Assembly: GCA_041655035.1 (NCBI GenBank)
Contig: JBAZCN010000022.1
Location: 1 to 33,390 of the forward strand
Source: NAT127 sp041655035
GTDB taxonomy: Bacteria > Pseudomonadota > Gammaproteobacteria > Pseudomonadales > Porticoccaceae
Direction: 5' to 3'
DNA length: 33,390 bases
Positions 16,312-23,532 of the stretch are shown in pieces (within the stretch, counting starts at the first letter, position 1; each line of letters begins with the position of its first letter). Under the pieces are notes generated by a model. The model searched no databases. It saw nothing but the letters and a program-made list of their open reading frames with translations, and was not told the origin of the DNA. The position numbers were made by a program, and so were the translations under genes.

Positions 16312-16905
16312 TTACTTGCTTAAGTAATAGATGGCTGTCTCTGCGAATAGATTAGGCCAGATTACCTGTAGTTGCCTGCCCGGCGTCTGCGACGCCACGG
16401 TGGCGCGATCGATGATCCTGATACGCTTTTCCCGGCACAGGGTCTCGAAGTCCTTGACGGTGCAGAAATGGATATTGGGGGTATCGTACCATTGATAGCT
16501 GAGCTGCCGGGTGACCGGCATCCGACCTTTGATATACAGATAGGCGAGCGCCTTGATATTGCCGAAATTGGGGAAGGTCACCACGCATTCCTTGCCGATC
16601 CTCAGCATTTCCTCGATGGTGCGATCGGGCCGCAACAGTGCCTGCAGGGAGTTGGTCATCACCACGGTGTCGAAACTGTCGTCGGAGAAGTGGCCGAGGC
16701 CCTTGTTGATGTCGGTCTCGATGACGTTGACGCCGCGCTGGATGCAGGCGGTGATCCCCTCGGGATCGATTTCGAGGCCATAGCCCTCGATCCCATGGCT
16801 CTCTTTGAGGCTGTGGAGCAGGGCGCCGTCGCCGCAGCCGAGATCGAGCACCCGGCTGTTGGGGGTGATCCACTTTTTCAGGATATCCAGTTCGACTCGC
16901 AGCAT
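16312..16905 (-). CDS. metW: Methionine biosynthesis protein MetW
   Basis: The 197-residue protein has a class I methyltransferase-like fold: VLDLGCGDGALLHSL (about 19-33) is the SAM-binding loop, followed by GYGLEIDPEGI and DTVVMTNSLQAL. The C-terminal half contains the MetW-specific GRMPVTRQLSYQWYDTPNIHFCTVKDF. In proteobacteria MetW works with MetX in homoserine acylation for methionine synthesis, and a complex or activating role has been proposed. The start codon shares a base with the metX stop (TGATG), consistent with coupled expression. Length and motifs are normal, and the gene order metX-metW is widely conserved. Confidence 0.95.
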   Translation of the reverse strand: MLRVELDILKKWITPNSRVLDLGCGDGALLHSLKESHGIEGYGLEIDPEGITACIQRGVNVIETDINKGLGHFSDDSFDTVVMTNSLQALLRPDRTIEEMLRIGKECVVTFPNFGNIKALAYLYIKGRMPVTRQLSYQWYDTPNIHFCTVKDFETLCREKRIRIIDRATVASQTPGRQLQVIWPNLFAETAIYYLSK

Positions 16906-18074
16906 CAGTCAGCCCTCAACAAGTGCATGGCCTCGGTGGCGACGTTGTCCATGTAGCTTTTGAACACGGCCTGGTAGCGGGGATTGGGCAGCAGAAAGGC
17001 GTCGTGGCCCAGGTCCGACTCGATATTGGCGTAGACCACATCCCGGTTGGCGGCGATCAGGGCGTCGACGATCTCGCGCGATCGCTGCGGCGAGAAGCGC
17101 CAGTCAGAGGTGAAGGAGATCACCAGGAACTTGCTTTGGGCATGGCGGAAGGCGGCCACCGGATCGTTGCCGTATTCCCGCGCCAGATCGAAATAGTCCA
17201 GCAGCTTGGTCATCAGCAGGTAGGTGTTGGCGTCGAAGATCTCCGAGAACGAATCGCCCTGATGGCGCAAGTAGCTTTCGACCTGGAATTCCACAGGCAC
17301 TTCCAGGCCGCGTTCAAAGGTGCCGTGGCGCAGTTCGCGGCCGAAGCGGGTGCCCATCAGCTCGTCGGATAGGTAGGTGACATGGCCGATCATCCGCGCC
17401 AGGGCCAGGCCGTTGCGCGGCAGGGTATCGTGGTTGAGATAGTGGCCGTCGTGGAATGCCGGGTCCGACTTGATGGCGCGGCGGGCGATCTCATTGAAGG
17501 CGATATTCTGGGCGGAAAGCTTCATCGCCGAGGCGATCACTACGCAGTGGCGCACACGGTCGGGGTATTCCAGCGCCCAGCGCATGGCGTTCATGCCGCC
17601 GAGACTGCCGCCGATCACCGCCGCCCATTGGCCGATGCCGAGCTTGGCGGCCAGGCGCGCCTGGCTGTGGACCCAATCCCGGGCTCTCAGCGGCGGAAAG
17701 TCCGGGCCCCACAGCTGTCCCGTCGCCGGATTGGGGGTGCAGGGGCCGGTACTGCCGTGGCAGCCGCCGATATTGTTGAGGGCGACGACGAAAAACCTGT
17801 TGGTGTCGATCGGTTTGCCGGGGCCGATGTAGGTGTCCCACCATCCCGGCTTTTTGTCGTCAGGATTGTGGTAGCCGGCGGCGTGGTGGTGGCCGCTGAG
17901 GGCGTGGCAGATCAGCACCGCGTTGCTGGCCGCGCGGTTGAGCTCGCCGTAGGTTTCCACCATCAGCTGGAAATGGGGCAGGACGCGGCCACAGGACAGC
18001 TCGAGGGGTTCCTCGAAATGGAAGACCTGGGGCTTGACCAGTCCCACGGAGTCGGCGGGGAAGCGGTTATTCAT
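16905..18074 (-). CDS. metX: Homoserine O-acyltransferase MetX
   Basis: The protein has 389 residues from ATG 18074. An in-frame ATG at 18092 and further upstream codons are possible, but neither has a ribosome-binding site. The alpha/beta-hydrolase triad is visible: Ser157 in GGSLGG, Asp324 in FTSDWRFSP and His357 in LGHDAFL. Other markers are LICHALSGHHHAAG, GGCHGSTGP and the FEEPLELSCGRVLPHFQLMVETYGELN opening. MetX acylates homoserine for methionine synthesis. In gammaproteobacteria that encode metX with metW the acyl donor is usually succinyl-CoA, so homoserine O-succinyltransferase is more likely than acetyltransferase; the motifs I can read do not settle this. Immediately downstream is metW. 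Upstream lies the structured spacer after pyk. Confidence 0.95.
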   Translation of the reverse strand: MNNRFPADSVGLVKPQVFHFEEPLELSCGRVLPHFQLMVETYGELNRAASNAVLICHALSGHHHAAGYHNPDDKKPGWWDTYIGPGKPIDTNRFFVVALNNIGGCHGSTGPCTPNPATGQLWGPDFPPLRARDWVHSQARLAAKLGIGQWAAVIGGSLGGMNAMRWALEYPDRVRHCVVIASAMKLSAQNIAFNEIARRAIKSDPAFHDGHYLNHDTLPRNGLALARMIGHVTYLSDELMGTRFGRELRHGTFERGLEVPVEFQVESYLRHQGDSFSEIFDANTYLLMTKLLDYFDLAREYGNDPVAAFRHAQSKFLVISFTSDWRFSPQRSREIVDALIAANRDVVYANIESDLGHDAFLLPNPRYQAVFKSYMDNVATEAMHLLRAD

Positions 18075-18163
18075 AGGGGCGGTATTGTACATGTAAAAGC
18101 TCGGGGGCTGACGTCCAGGGCTGCGAGTAAAGCGAGCCATATCCCCTGGGCGTGGCGCCGTTT

Positions 18164-18254
18164 GCCCTGGCGGGTAAATGGCGCGCCAGCCACTGGCGAG
18201 TGGCTCCGCACCGCGATCCCAGCCTGCTGGATCGGCGCGCGCGATCGCCAGGGC
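18164..18254. other. Branched inverted-repeat element in the pyk-metX spacer
   Basis: The element lies in the 187-base spacer 18075-18261. The outer arms GCCCTGGCG (18164-18172) and CGCCAGGGC (18246-18254) pair perfectly. Inner arms GCGCGCC (18181-18187) and GGCGCGC (18234-18240) pair next. Two hairpins sit inside: AGCCACT-GGCG-AGTGGCT (18188-18205, perfect) and GATCC(C)AG-CCTG-CTGGATC (18215-18233, one bulge). Together they give a cloverleaf-like fold of 91 bases on either strand. It could be the 3' end or terminator of pyk, a leader element for metX or a mobile-repeat relic. No T tract follows on the - strand. The fold is seen directly; the role is unknown. Confidence 0.55.
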
Positions 18255-18261
18255 GTGGGTT

Positions 18262-19701
18262 TTACGCCGGCACCTCGACGATCTTCAGGGTATTGGTCTC
18301 CCCGGCGCGGCCAAAGATATTGCCGTAAGTAGTCAGCACTTTGTCCCCGGGATGCAGCTCGCCGCGGGCCTTGAGGTAGTCGATGGCGCGGGTCAGGGTG
18401 TCGTGGGTGTCGTTTGCGTCCGGATCGGCCGCCATCGGGATCACTCCCCGGTACAGGCACATGGCGCGCAACGCGACGGGGTGGCGCGAAATGCCATAGA
18501 TGGTGATGCCGGAGCGGATCCGCGACATCCACAGGGGTGTATTGCCGCTCTCCGTCAGGCACAGGATGGCGCGCACCGCGCCGAGATGATTGGCGGTGTA
18601 CATCGTGGCCATGGCGATGGCCTCGTCGGTGCGTTGAAACTTGACGTCCAGGCGATGGCCGGAGGTGCGGTTGGCCGGTTGCTTCTCCGCGCCGGTAATG
18701 ATGCGGGTCATGGCTTCGACCACTTTCACCGGGTGCTTGCCGGTGGCGGTCTCGGCGGACAGCATCACCGCGTCGGTGCCGTCGAGCACGGCGTTGGCGA
18801 CGTCGAAGACCTCGGCGCGGGTCGGCAGCGGGCTGTCGATCATGCTTTCCATCATCTGGGTGGCAGTGATCACGATGCGGTTGAGCTGGCGGGCGCGGAG
18901 GATCATCTTTTTCTGGATGCCGATCAGTTCGGCGTCGCCGATCTCCACGCCGAGATCGCCGCGGGCGACCATCACCGCGTCGGCGGCGACGATGATATCG
19001 TCGAGCGCGGCGTCGCTGGCCACTGCCTCCGCGCGCTCCACCTTGGCGACGATACGCGCCTCACAGCCGGCATCGCGGGCAGCCTGGCGGGCGAAGCGGA
19101 TGTCGTCTCCGGAGCGCGGAAAGGAGACGGCGAGAAAATCCATGGCCAGTTCGGTGGCGAGGCGGATGTCGTTGTAGTCTTTGTCGGTCAGGGCCGGGGC
19201 CGACAGCCCGCCGCCCAGCAGGTTGATGCCCTTGTTGGCGGACAGGCGGCCACCGGTCTTGACCCGGGTGACGATCCGCGGGCCGTCGATCGCTTCGATG
19301 GCCAGCTCCAGGCGGCCGTCGTCGAGCAACAGCACCTGGCCGGGCCGGCAGTCGCCCGCCAGTGCCGGATAGGTGATTCCAACCTGGCGCTGGTCGCCGG
19401 CCTGGGGGTCGAGGCTGCCATCGAGGACGAAGCTGGCGCCGCTGTCGAGCAGGATCGGGCCATTGGCAAAGCCGGCGATACGGATCTTCGGCCCCTGCAG
19501 GTCGCCGAGGATCGCCACCTGACTGCCGAGGGCGCCCGCCGCCGCCCGGATTTGCGTGCAGCGGGCGCGGTGATCGTCGGCCGTGCCGTGGGAAAAATTG
19601 AGGCGAAACACATTGGCACCGGCGCGGATCAGGGCTTCGATGGTTTCCCTGTCGGAACTGGCGGGGCCCAGGGTGGCGATGATTTTGGTGCGCTTTTGCA
19701 T
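18262..19701 (-). CDS. pyk: Pyruvate kinase
   Basis: The product has 479 residues from ATG 19701 (MQKRTKIIATLGPAS), chosen over ATG 19719 because AGG-rich sequence precedes it and because homologues begin shortly before TKI. Landmarks are the NFSHG loop, AILGDLQGPKIRI, the metal and phosphate site MVARGDLGVEIG, and TATQMMESM at the active site. It converts phosphoenolpyruvate and ADP to pyruvate and ATP, the last step of glycolysis. Length and sequence fit the PykA type. In Pseudomonas no pyk lies between yggT/yggU and metX, so this gene is an insertion in the otherwise conserved block. It has a 63-base upstream gap with a hairpin and a possible -10 box, so it may have its own promoter. Confidence 0.96.
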   Translation of the reverse strand: MQKRTKIIATLGPASSDRETIEALIRAGANVFRLNFSHGTADDHRARCTQIRAAAGALGSQVAILGDLQGPKIRIAGFANGPILLDSGASFVLDGSLDPQAGDQRQVGITYPALAGDCRPGQVLLLDDGRLELAIEAIDGPRIVTRVKTGGRLSANKGINLLGGGLSAPALTDKDYNDIRLATELAMDFLAVSFPRSGDDIRFARQAARDAGCEARIVAKVERAEAVASDAALDDIIVAADAVMVARGDLGVEIGDAELIGIQKKMILRARQLNRIVITATQMMESMIDSPLPTRAEVFDVANAVLDGTDAVMLSAETATGKHPVKVVEAMTRIITGAEKQPANRTSGHRLDVKFQRTDEAIAMATMYTANHLGAVRAILCLTESGNTPLWMSRIRSGITIYGISRHPVALRAMCLYRGVIPMAADPDANDTHDTLTRAIDYLKARGELHPGDKVLTTYGNIFGRAGETNTLKIVEVPA

Positions 19702-19742
19702 CCTGATGAGCCTTTTCATGCGGGGAGTGGAGGAGTCGCACC

Positions 19743-19775
19743 ATTGTAGCCGACCCCGGCAGCTTCAGGGTCGGC
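19743..19775 (-). promoter_or_regulatory. Hairpin and possible -10 box upstream of pyk
   Basis: GCCGACCC (19749-19756) and GGGTCGGC (19768-19775) form a perfect 8-bp stem with an 11-base loop that contains the yggU stop codon. Directly after it on the - strand is TACAAT (19748-19743), a good -10 match about 42 bases before the pyk ATG. I see no clear -35. It could be a terminator without T tract for yggU, an operator for pyk, or both. Confidence 0.4.
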
Positions 19776-20073
19776 AGGGGGAATTTTCAGGTCGGTAGGG
19801 AAAGTTTTCCGGTAGCGCGTCGAGCCCGGCGACATGCAGGGTCTTGTGGCGGCTGCTCTGGCCACGCACCAGGGTGACACGGCTTTTGGCCACGCCGAGA
19901 ACCTTGGCGATGAACCTGATCAGCTGTTCGTTGGCCTTGCCGTCCACCGGCGGCGAGGCGACCTGGATCTTCAGCCGGTCGTCGTGGATACCGACGATGG
20001 CATCGCGGGAAGCCTTCGGCTGGATATGGCAAGCCAGTATCAGCCCATCCTTGTCGATGGTGACGAAGGCCAC
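19765..20073 (-). CDS. yggU: YggU/DUF167 family protein
   Basis: The protein has 102 residues from GTG 20073, 10 bases after the yggT stop. The frame is open further upstream, but that would overlap yggT and add Pro/Ser/Arg-rich sequence foreign to the family. DUF167 landmarks are CHIQPKASRDAIVGIHDDRLKIQV, the central SPPVDGKANEQLIRFIAKVLGVAKSRVTLVRG and SSRHKTLHVAG. The family is small and widely conserved, with unknown biochemical role, and is usually beside yggT. The last about 14 residues (ENFPYRP, ENSPCRP) are encoded by an imperfect 21-base duplication and extend past the family domain. Confidence 0.92.
   Translation of the reverse strand: MAFVTIDKDGLILACHIQPKASRDAIVGIHDDRLKIQVASPPVDGKANEQLIRFIAKVLGVAKSRVTLVRGQSSRHKTLHVAGLDALPENFPYRPENSPCRP
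19768..19809. repeat. Two imperfect 21-base tandem units at the end of yggU
   Basis: Bases 19768-19788 and 19789-19809 match at 16 of 21 positions. On the - strand they encode the repeated tail ENFPYRP / ENSPCRP of YggU. A single-unit duplication that lengthened the C-terminus is the simplest reading. Confidence 0.6.
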
Positions 20074-20083
20074 GGCCGGCGAC

Positions 20084-20671
20084 TCAGAACCCGGGCACCG
20101 CCCAGCCGGGCAACTGCGCGGCGTTGGCCGCATGGGTGACGAAGATACGACACATGTTGAGCACCAGGAACACCAGGATCGGCGACAGGTCGAGGCCGCC
20201 GAGGTTCGGCACCAGTTTGCGGAACGGCGCCATCACCGGTTCCATCAGCTGCCACAGCAGGGCGATTGCCGGATGCGGATTGTGGGGCGCCACCCAGCTG
20301 AGGATGATGGCCGCCAGCAGCCCGTAGATATAGATATTGATCAGCATCGACAGGATGCCGAGCACGCCCCACCACATCACATACAGGACGTTGATCAGAG
20401 CGTTGCCATTCAGCGACGCGGTGAGCTGGATCGCCAGCCATTGCAGCAGCAAGGCCAGGATCAGGCTGGCGAAGTCGAAGTTGCCGAAGGCCGGAAACAG
20501 CTTGCGCAACGGCAGCAGCAGGGGTGCGGTGGCGCGGTGGGCAAACTGGGACACCGGGTTGAAAAAATCCGCGCGACACAATTGCAGCAGAAAGCGCAGG
20601 AGGACGATCACCAGGTAAATGGTGGCAATGGACTGGATCAGGAAGGTGCCGACATCGGTAAAGGCAGTCAT
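20084..20671 (-). CDS. yggT: YggT-family integral membrane protein
   Basis: The 195-residue protein has two similar halves (two YggT domains), each with a pair of hydrophobic helices followed by a short amphipathic element. First half: TFLIQSIATIYLVIVLLRFLLQL then PLRKLFPAFG. Second half: IYIYGLLAAIILSWVAPHNPHPAIALLWQLMEPVMAPFRKLVPNLGGLDLSPILVFLVLN. The repeated P(L/F)RKL(F/V)P motif is diagnostic. The family is found in bacterial inner membranes and in chloroplasts; roles in osmotic tolerance and cell organisation have been reported, but no transport activity is fixed. It lies 15 bases after proC, in the conserved yggS-proC-yggT-yggU order. Confidence 0.93.
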   Translation of the reverse strand: MTAFTDVGTFLIQSIATIYLVIVLLRFLLQLCRADFFNPVSQFAHRATAPLLLPLRKLFPAFGNFDFASLILALLLQWLAIQLTASLNGNALINVLYVMWWGVLGILSMLINIYIYGLLAAIILSWVAPHNPHPAIALLWQLMEPVMAPFRKLVPNLGGLDLSPILVFLVLNMCRIFVTHAANAAQLPGWAVPGF

Positions 20672-20686
20672 GGTTGGGTTCGCTTG

Positions 20687-21502
20687 TTATCGGGTGAATT
20701 CGGTGGCCATTTCCGCGGCCCGGGCGGCGGCGGCGGCCATGGCGTCGGCCACCAGGCGCGGCAGATCGCCTGCGAGGAAGGTGTCGATCGCGCGCTCGGT
20801 GGTGCCGGCCGGCGAGGTTACCCGGCGGCGGAGTTCGGCGGCGTCGACGTCGCTCTGCAGAGCCATCGTCGCCGCCCCGAGCGCCGTTTGCAGCGTCAGG
20901 CGGCGGGCGGTATCGGGACTCAGGCCGAGCGCCACGCCGGCGCTTTCCATGGCCTCGATGAGCAAAAAGAAATAGGCCGGGCCGCTGCCGGAGAGGGCGG
21001 TTACCGCGTCGAGATCGACTTCCCGGTCGAGCCAGGAGACCACGCCCACGGCGCCGAACAACTGTTCCGCCAGGCTTTTCTGCCCGGCGCTGACCTGGGC
21101 CGAGGCGAACAGCCCGCTGGCGCCCTGGTGGACCAGAGCCGGGGTGTTGGGCATGCAGCGGATGATGGGAATGTCGGCACCGAGCCACGTCTGGAGGGCG
21201 CTGACGGGAATGCCGGCGGCAATGGACACCACCACCGGGCGGTGGCCGAGGGCGGGCGCGAGGCTGCTGGCCACCTCCTTCATCACCTGCGGCTTGACCG
21301 CCAGCACGACCAGGTCGGCGCCGGCCGCGGCGGCCCCGTTGTCGCCGTGGACGCTGATTCCGAAGTCGGCGGCCAGCGCCTGCCGGGCCTCGGCGACGGG
21401 CTCGCTGACGCGGATCGACGCGGCGGGAAAGCCCTTCTGGACGAGGCCGCCGATCAGGCTGCGCGCCATGTTGCCGCCACCGATGAAGGTAATTGTGTTC
21501 AA
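20687..21502 (-). CDS. proC: Pyrroline-5-carboxylate reductase
   Basis: The product has 271 residues from a TTG start at 21502, supported by GGGAG at a good distance and by the family N-terminus NTITFIGGGNMARSLIGGL, which is the NADP-binding Rossmann loop. Other landmarks are DLVVLAVKPQVMKEVASSLAP, IIRCMPNTPALVHQGASGLFA, VTALSGSGPAYFFLLIEAM and the DAAELRRRVTSPAGTTERAI segment near the end. The enzyme reduces pyrroline-5-carboxylate to proline with NAD(P)H, the last step of proline synthesis. It begins one base after the yggS stop, so the two are co-transcribed. Confidence 0.96.
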   Translation of the reverse strand: MNTITFIGGGNMARSLIGGLVQKGFPAASIRVSEPVAEARQALAADFGISVHGDNGAAAAGADLVVLAVKPQVMKEVASSLAPALGHRPVVVSIAAGIPVSALQTWLGADIPIIRCMPNTPALVHQGASGLFASAQVSAGQKSLAEQLFGAVGVVSWLDREVDLDAVTALSGSGPAYFFLLIEAMESAGVALGLSPDTARRLTLQTALGAATMALQSDVDAAELRRRVTSPAGTTERAIDTFLAGDLPRLVADAMAAAAARAAEMATEFTR

Positions 21503-21503
21503 A

Positions 21504-22211
21504 CTAGTCTCCCAAGAATTGCTGTCGTGAACCGAAGATCGCCGTCCCCACCCGCACCAGGGTGGCACCCTCGGCGATGGCCGCTTCCAGATCGTCGGAC
21601 ATGCCCATGGACAGGGTGTCGAGACCGCCAAGCGCACTGCCGCGGGTGCGTAGGGTAGCAAGCAGTTGCGCAAGGTGAAAGAAGTGCGCGCGCTGGCCCT
21701 GCGGATCGCCGGCCGGGTCGGGGATCGCCATCAACCCCCGCAACCGCAGCCCGGGCAGGCCGGCGACCGCCTCGGCCAGCGCCGCCACTGCGTCCGGGGC
21801 GACGCCGGACTTGCCCGCCGCGCCATCGATGTTGACCTGGATGCAGATGTTGAGCGGGGCCATGGCGGCGGGCCGCTGGGCGCTGAGGCGCTGGGCGATC
21901 TTGAGGCGATCGACGCTGTGAACCCAGGCGAACTGCTCGGCGACCGCACGGGTCTTGTTGGACTGGACGGGGCCGATGAAATGCCAGTCGATACCGAGAT
22001 CATCGAGCGCCGCGATCTTGGCCAGCGCCTCCTGGAGGTAGTTTTCGCCGAAGTCCCGCAGCCCCAGTTGCCGCGCGGCGCGGATGGCGGCGGCCGGCTG
22101 GCCCTTGCTCACGGCGAGCAGGGTGATGTCCCGGGCGCTGCGCCCGGCATCGCGGGCGGCGGCGGCCAACCTTTCGTTGACCTGATTGATGCTCGCGGTG
22201 AGATTAGTCAT
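21504..22211 (-). CDS. yggS: PLP homeostasis protein YggS/PLPBP
   Basis: The protein has 235 residues from ATG 22211; the open frame upstream runs through the divergent promoter area of pilT and is not used. Lys36 in LLAVSKGQP is the Schiff-base lysine for pyridoxal phosphate. Further signatures are RDFGENYLQEALAKI, DWHFIGPVQSNKT, the HSVDR motif and SMGMSDDLEAAIAEGATLVRVGTAIFG at the end. It folds as a single-domain PLP barrel and buffers cellular PLP; no enzymatic reaction is firmly known. It is the first gene of the - strand run (yggS-proC-yggT-yggU) and is divergent from pilT, as in Pseudomonas. Confidence 0.96.
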   Translation of the reverse strand: MTNLTASINQVNERLAAAARDAGRSARDITLLAVSKGQPAAAIRAARQLGLRDFGENYLQEALAKIAALDDLGIDWHFIGPVQSNKTRAVAEQFAWVHSVDRLKIAQRLSAQRPAAMAPLNICIQVNIDGAAGKSGVAPDAVAALAEAVAGLPGLRLRGLMAIPDPAGDPQGQRAHFFHLAQLLATLRTRGSALGGLDTLSMGMSDDLEAAIAEGATLVRVGTAIFGSRQQFLGD

Positions 22212-22343
22212 ATACTTGGGGCCGAAATAGCGCGCCTGCGGGCGCTCGCGGAGCATGCTGGCTTCAGCGTTCGGGGAGCGGCCGCCAGCGGACAGTAAAC
22301 AGTGTTCCCGACAAACAGGGTTCACCACAATTGGAACTTGCCG
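22212..22343. promoter_or_regulatory. Divergent promoter region between yggS and pilT
   Basis: The 132-base spacer must hold the promoters for the yggS run (-) and pilT (+). I see no strong sigma-70 hexamers, and TTGGAACTTGCC near the pilT start does not have the GG-N10-GC spacing of a sigma-54 site. The divergent arrangement itself is the evidence. Confidence 0.45.
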
Positions 22344-23378
22344 ATGGATATCACCGAGTTACTGGCGTTCAGTGTCAAGCAGGGCGCCTCGGACCTGCAC
22401 CTGTCGGCTGGCTTGCCGCCGATGATCCGCATCGATGGTGACATCCGCCGCATCAATCTGCCGCCGATGGAGCACAAGGAAGTGCATAGTTTGATTTACG
22501 AGATAATGAATGACAAGCAGCGGCGGGATTACGAGGAGTTCCTCGAAACCGACTTCTCCTTCGAAATCCCCGGGGTCGCCCGCTTCCGGGTCAACGCCTT
22601 CAACCAGAACCGCGGCGCTGGCGGCGTGTTCCGCACCATCCCCTCGCGGGTGCTGGGCCTGGAGGAACTGGGGCTCGGCAATATCTTCCGCGAGGTGGCG
22701 CTGTTGCCGCGGGGGCTGGTGCTGGTGACCGGGCCGACCGGCTCCGGCAAGAGCACCACGCTGGCGGCGATGATCGATTTCATCAACCAGAATCGCTATC
22801 AGCATGTGCTCACCATCGAGGATCCCATCGAATTCGTCCACGAGAGCAAGAAGTGCCTGATCAACCAGCGGGAGGTCCACAAGGATACCCACGGCTTCAA
22901 CGAAGCCCTGCGCTCGGCGTTGCGCGAGGACCCCGACATCATCCTGGTGGGCGAAATGCGCGACCTGGAGACCATCCGGCTCGCCCTCACCGCCGCGGAA
23001 ACCGGTCACCTGGTGTTCGGCACGCTGCATACCACCTCGGCGGCCAAGACCATCGACCGCATCATCGACGTATTCCCGGCGGCGGAGAAGGACATGGTGC
23101 GCTCGATGCTGTCGGAATCCCTCCAGGCGGTGTTCGCCCAGACCCTGATGAAGCGAATCGGCGGCGGCCGGGTGGCGGCTCACGAGATCATGATCGGCAC
23201 GCCGGCGATCCGCAACCTGATCCGCGAGGACAAGGTGGCGCAGATGTATTCGTCGATCCAGACCGGCGCGGCGCTCGGCATGCAGACCATGGACCAGTGT
23301 CTGCACAAGCTGGTCAAGCAGAAGCTCGTGGCGCGCGAAGTGGCGCGGGAAAAGGCCAGGGTGCCGGACGATTTCTAG
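22344..23378 (+). CDS. pilT: Type IV pilus retraction ATPase PilT
   Basis: The protein has 344 residues from ATG 22344, the typical PilT length. Walker A is GPTGSGKST (130-138). The Asp box surrounds HVLTIEDPIEFVHE (155-168), Walker B is DIILVGEMRD with Glu204, and the His box is AAETGHLVFGTLHT (217-230). The C-terminal AIRNLIRE motif (288-295), required for retraction in PilT, is intact. PilT is a cytoplasmic hexamer that depolymerises PilA at the base of the pilus, powering twitching motility, DNA uptake and surface sensing. pilU follows 154 bases later. Context with the Pil-Chp chemosensory genes 3.6 kb downstream confirms the pilus role. Confidence 0.98.
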   Translation: MDITELLAFSVKQGASDLHLSAGLPPMIRIDGDIRRINLPPMEHKEVHSLIYEIMNDKQRRDYEEFLETDFSFEIPGVARFRVNAFNQNRGAGGVFRTIPSRVLGLEELGLGNIFREVALLPRGLVLVTGPTGSGKSTTLAAMIDFINQNRYQHVLTIEDPIEFVHESKKCLINQREVHKDTHGFNEALRSALREDPDIILVGEMRDLETIRLALTAAETGHLVFGTLHTTSAAKTIDRIIDVFPAAEKDMVRSMLSESLQAVFAQTLMKRIGGGRVAAHEIMIGTPAIRNLIREDKVAQMYSSIQTGAALGMQTMDQCLHKLVKQKLVAREVAREKARVPDDF

Positions 23379-23408
23379 AGCCTGCTGACGTTTCGGTATA
23401 GGATATTG

Positions 23409-23531
23409 ATGACTAAAGGAACCTTTCCATCCCGGCGGTTTTCTCGGGCCGCTTCGCCCTCGTCATTCCACCGGGACTGGTTCGCCGGACGCTCCAACAA
23501 ACCGTTTCAACAAACCCCTGGGAGTCGATGA
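23409..23531 (+). CDS. Possible small ORF between pilT and pilU (40 aa)
   Basis: An ATG at 23409, preceded by AGGA at a spacing of about 5 bases, opens a 40-codon frame that ends TGA one base before the pilU ATG (TGACATG). The product would be basic and rich in Arg, Ser and Phe (for example FPSRRFSRAASPSS), with no signal peptide or membrane segment. I recognise no family. It may be a leader peptide that couples translation into pilU, or chance. Apart from this frame the 154-base pilT-pilU spacer shows nothing clear. Confidence 0.25.
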   Translation: MTKGTFPSRRFSRAASPSSFHRDWFAGRSNKPFQQTPGSR

Positions 23532-23532
23532 C

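Noticed and set aside
18075..18261. SAM-II or other SAM riboswitch ahead of metX
   Set aside because: Such riboswitches occur before metX/metA in some alphaproteobacteria, but I do not see the conserved loop and pseudoknot sequences here. The structure is a different, branched inverted-repeat fold.
18178..21658. Two long + strand frames opposite pyk and opposite yggU-yggT-proC-yggS
   Set aside because: The - strand genes are unmistakable. The + strand translations are low-complexity shadows, and one runs through gene boundaries without regard to them.
22320..22343. Sigma-54 promoter just before pilT (TTGGAACTTGCC)
   Set aside because: The GG and GC dinucleotides are much closer than the ten-base spacing needed, and the site would overlap the start codon.
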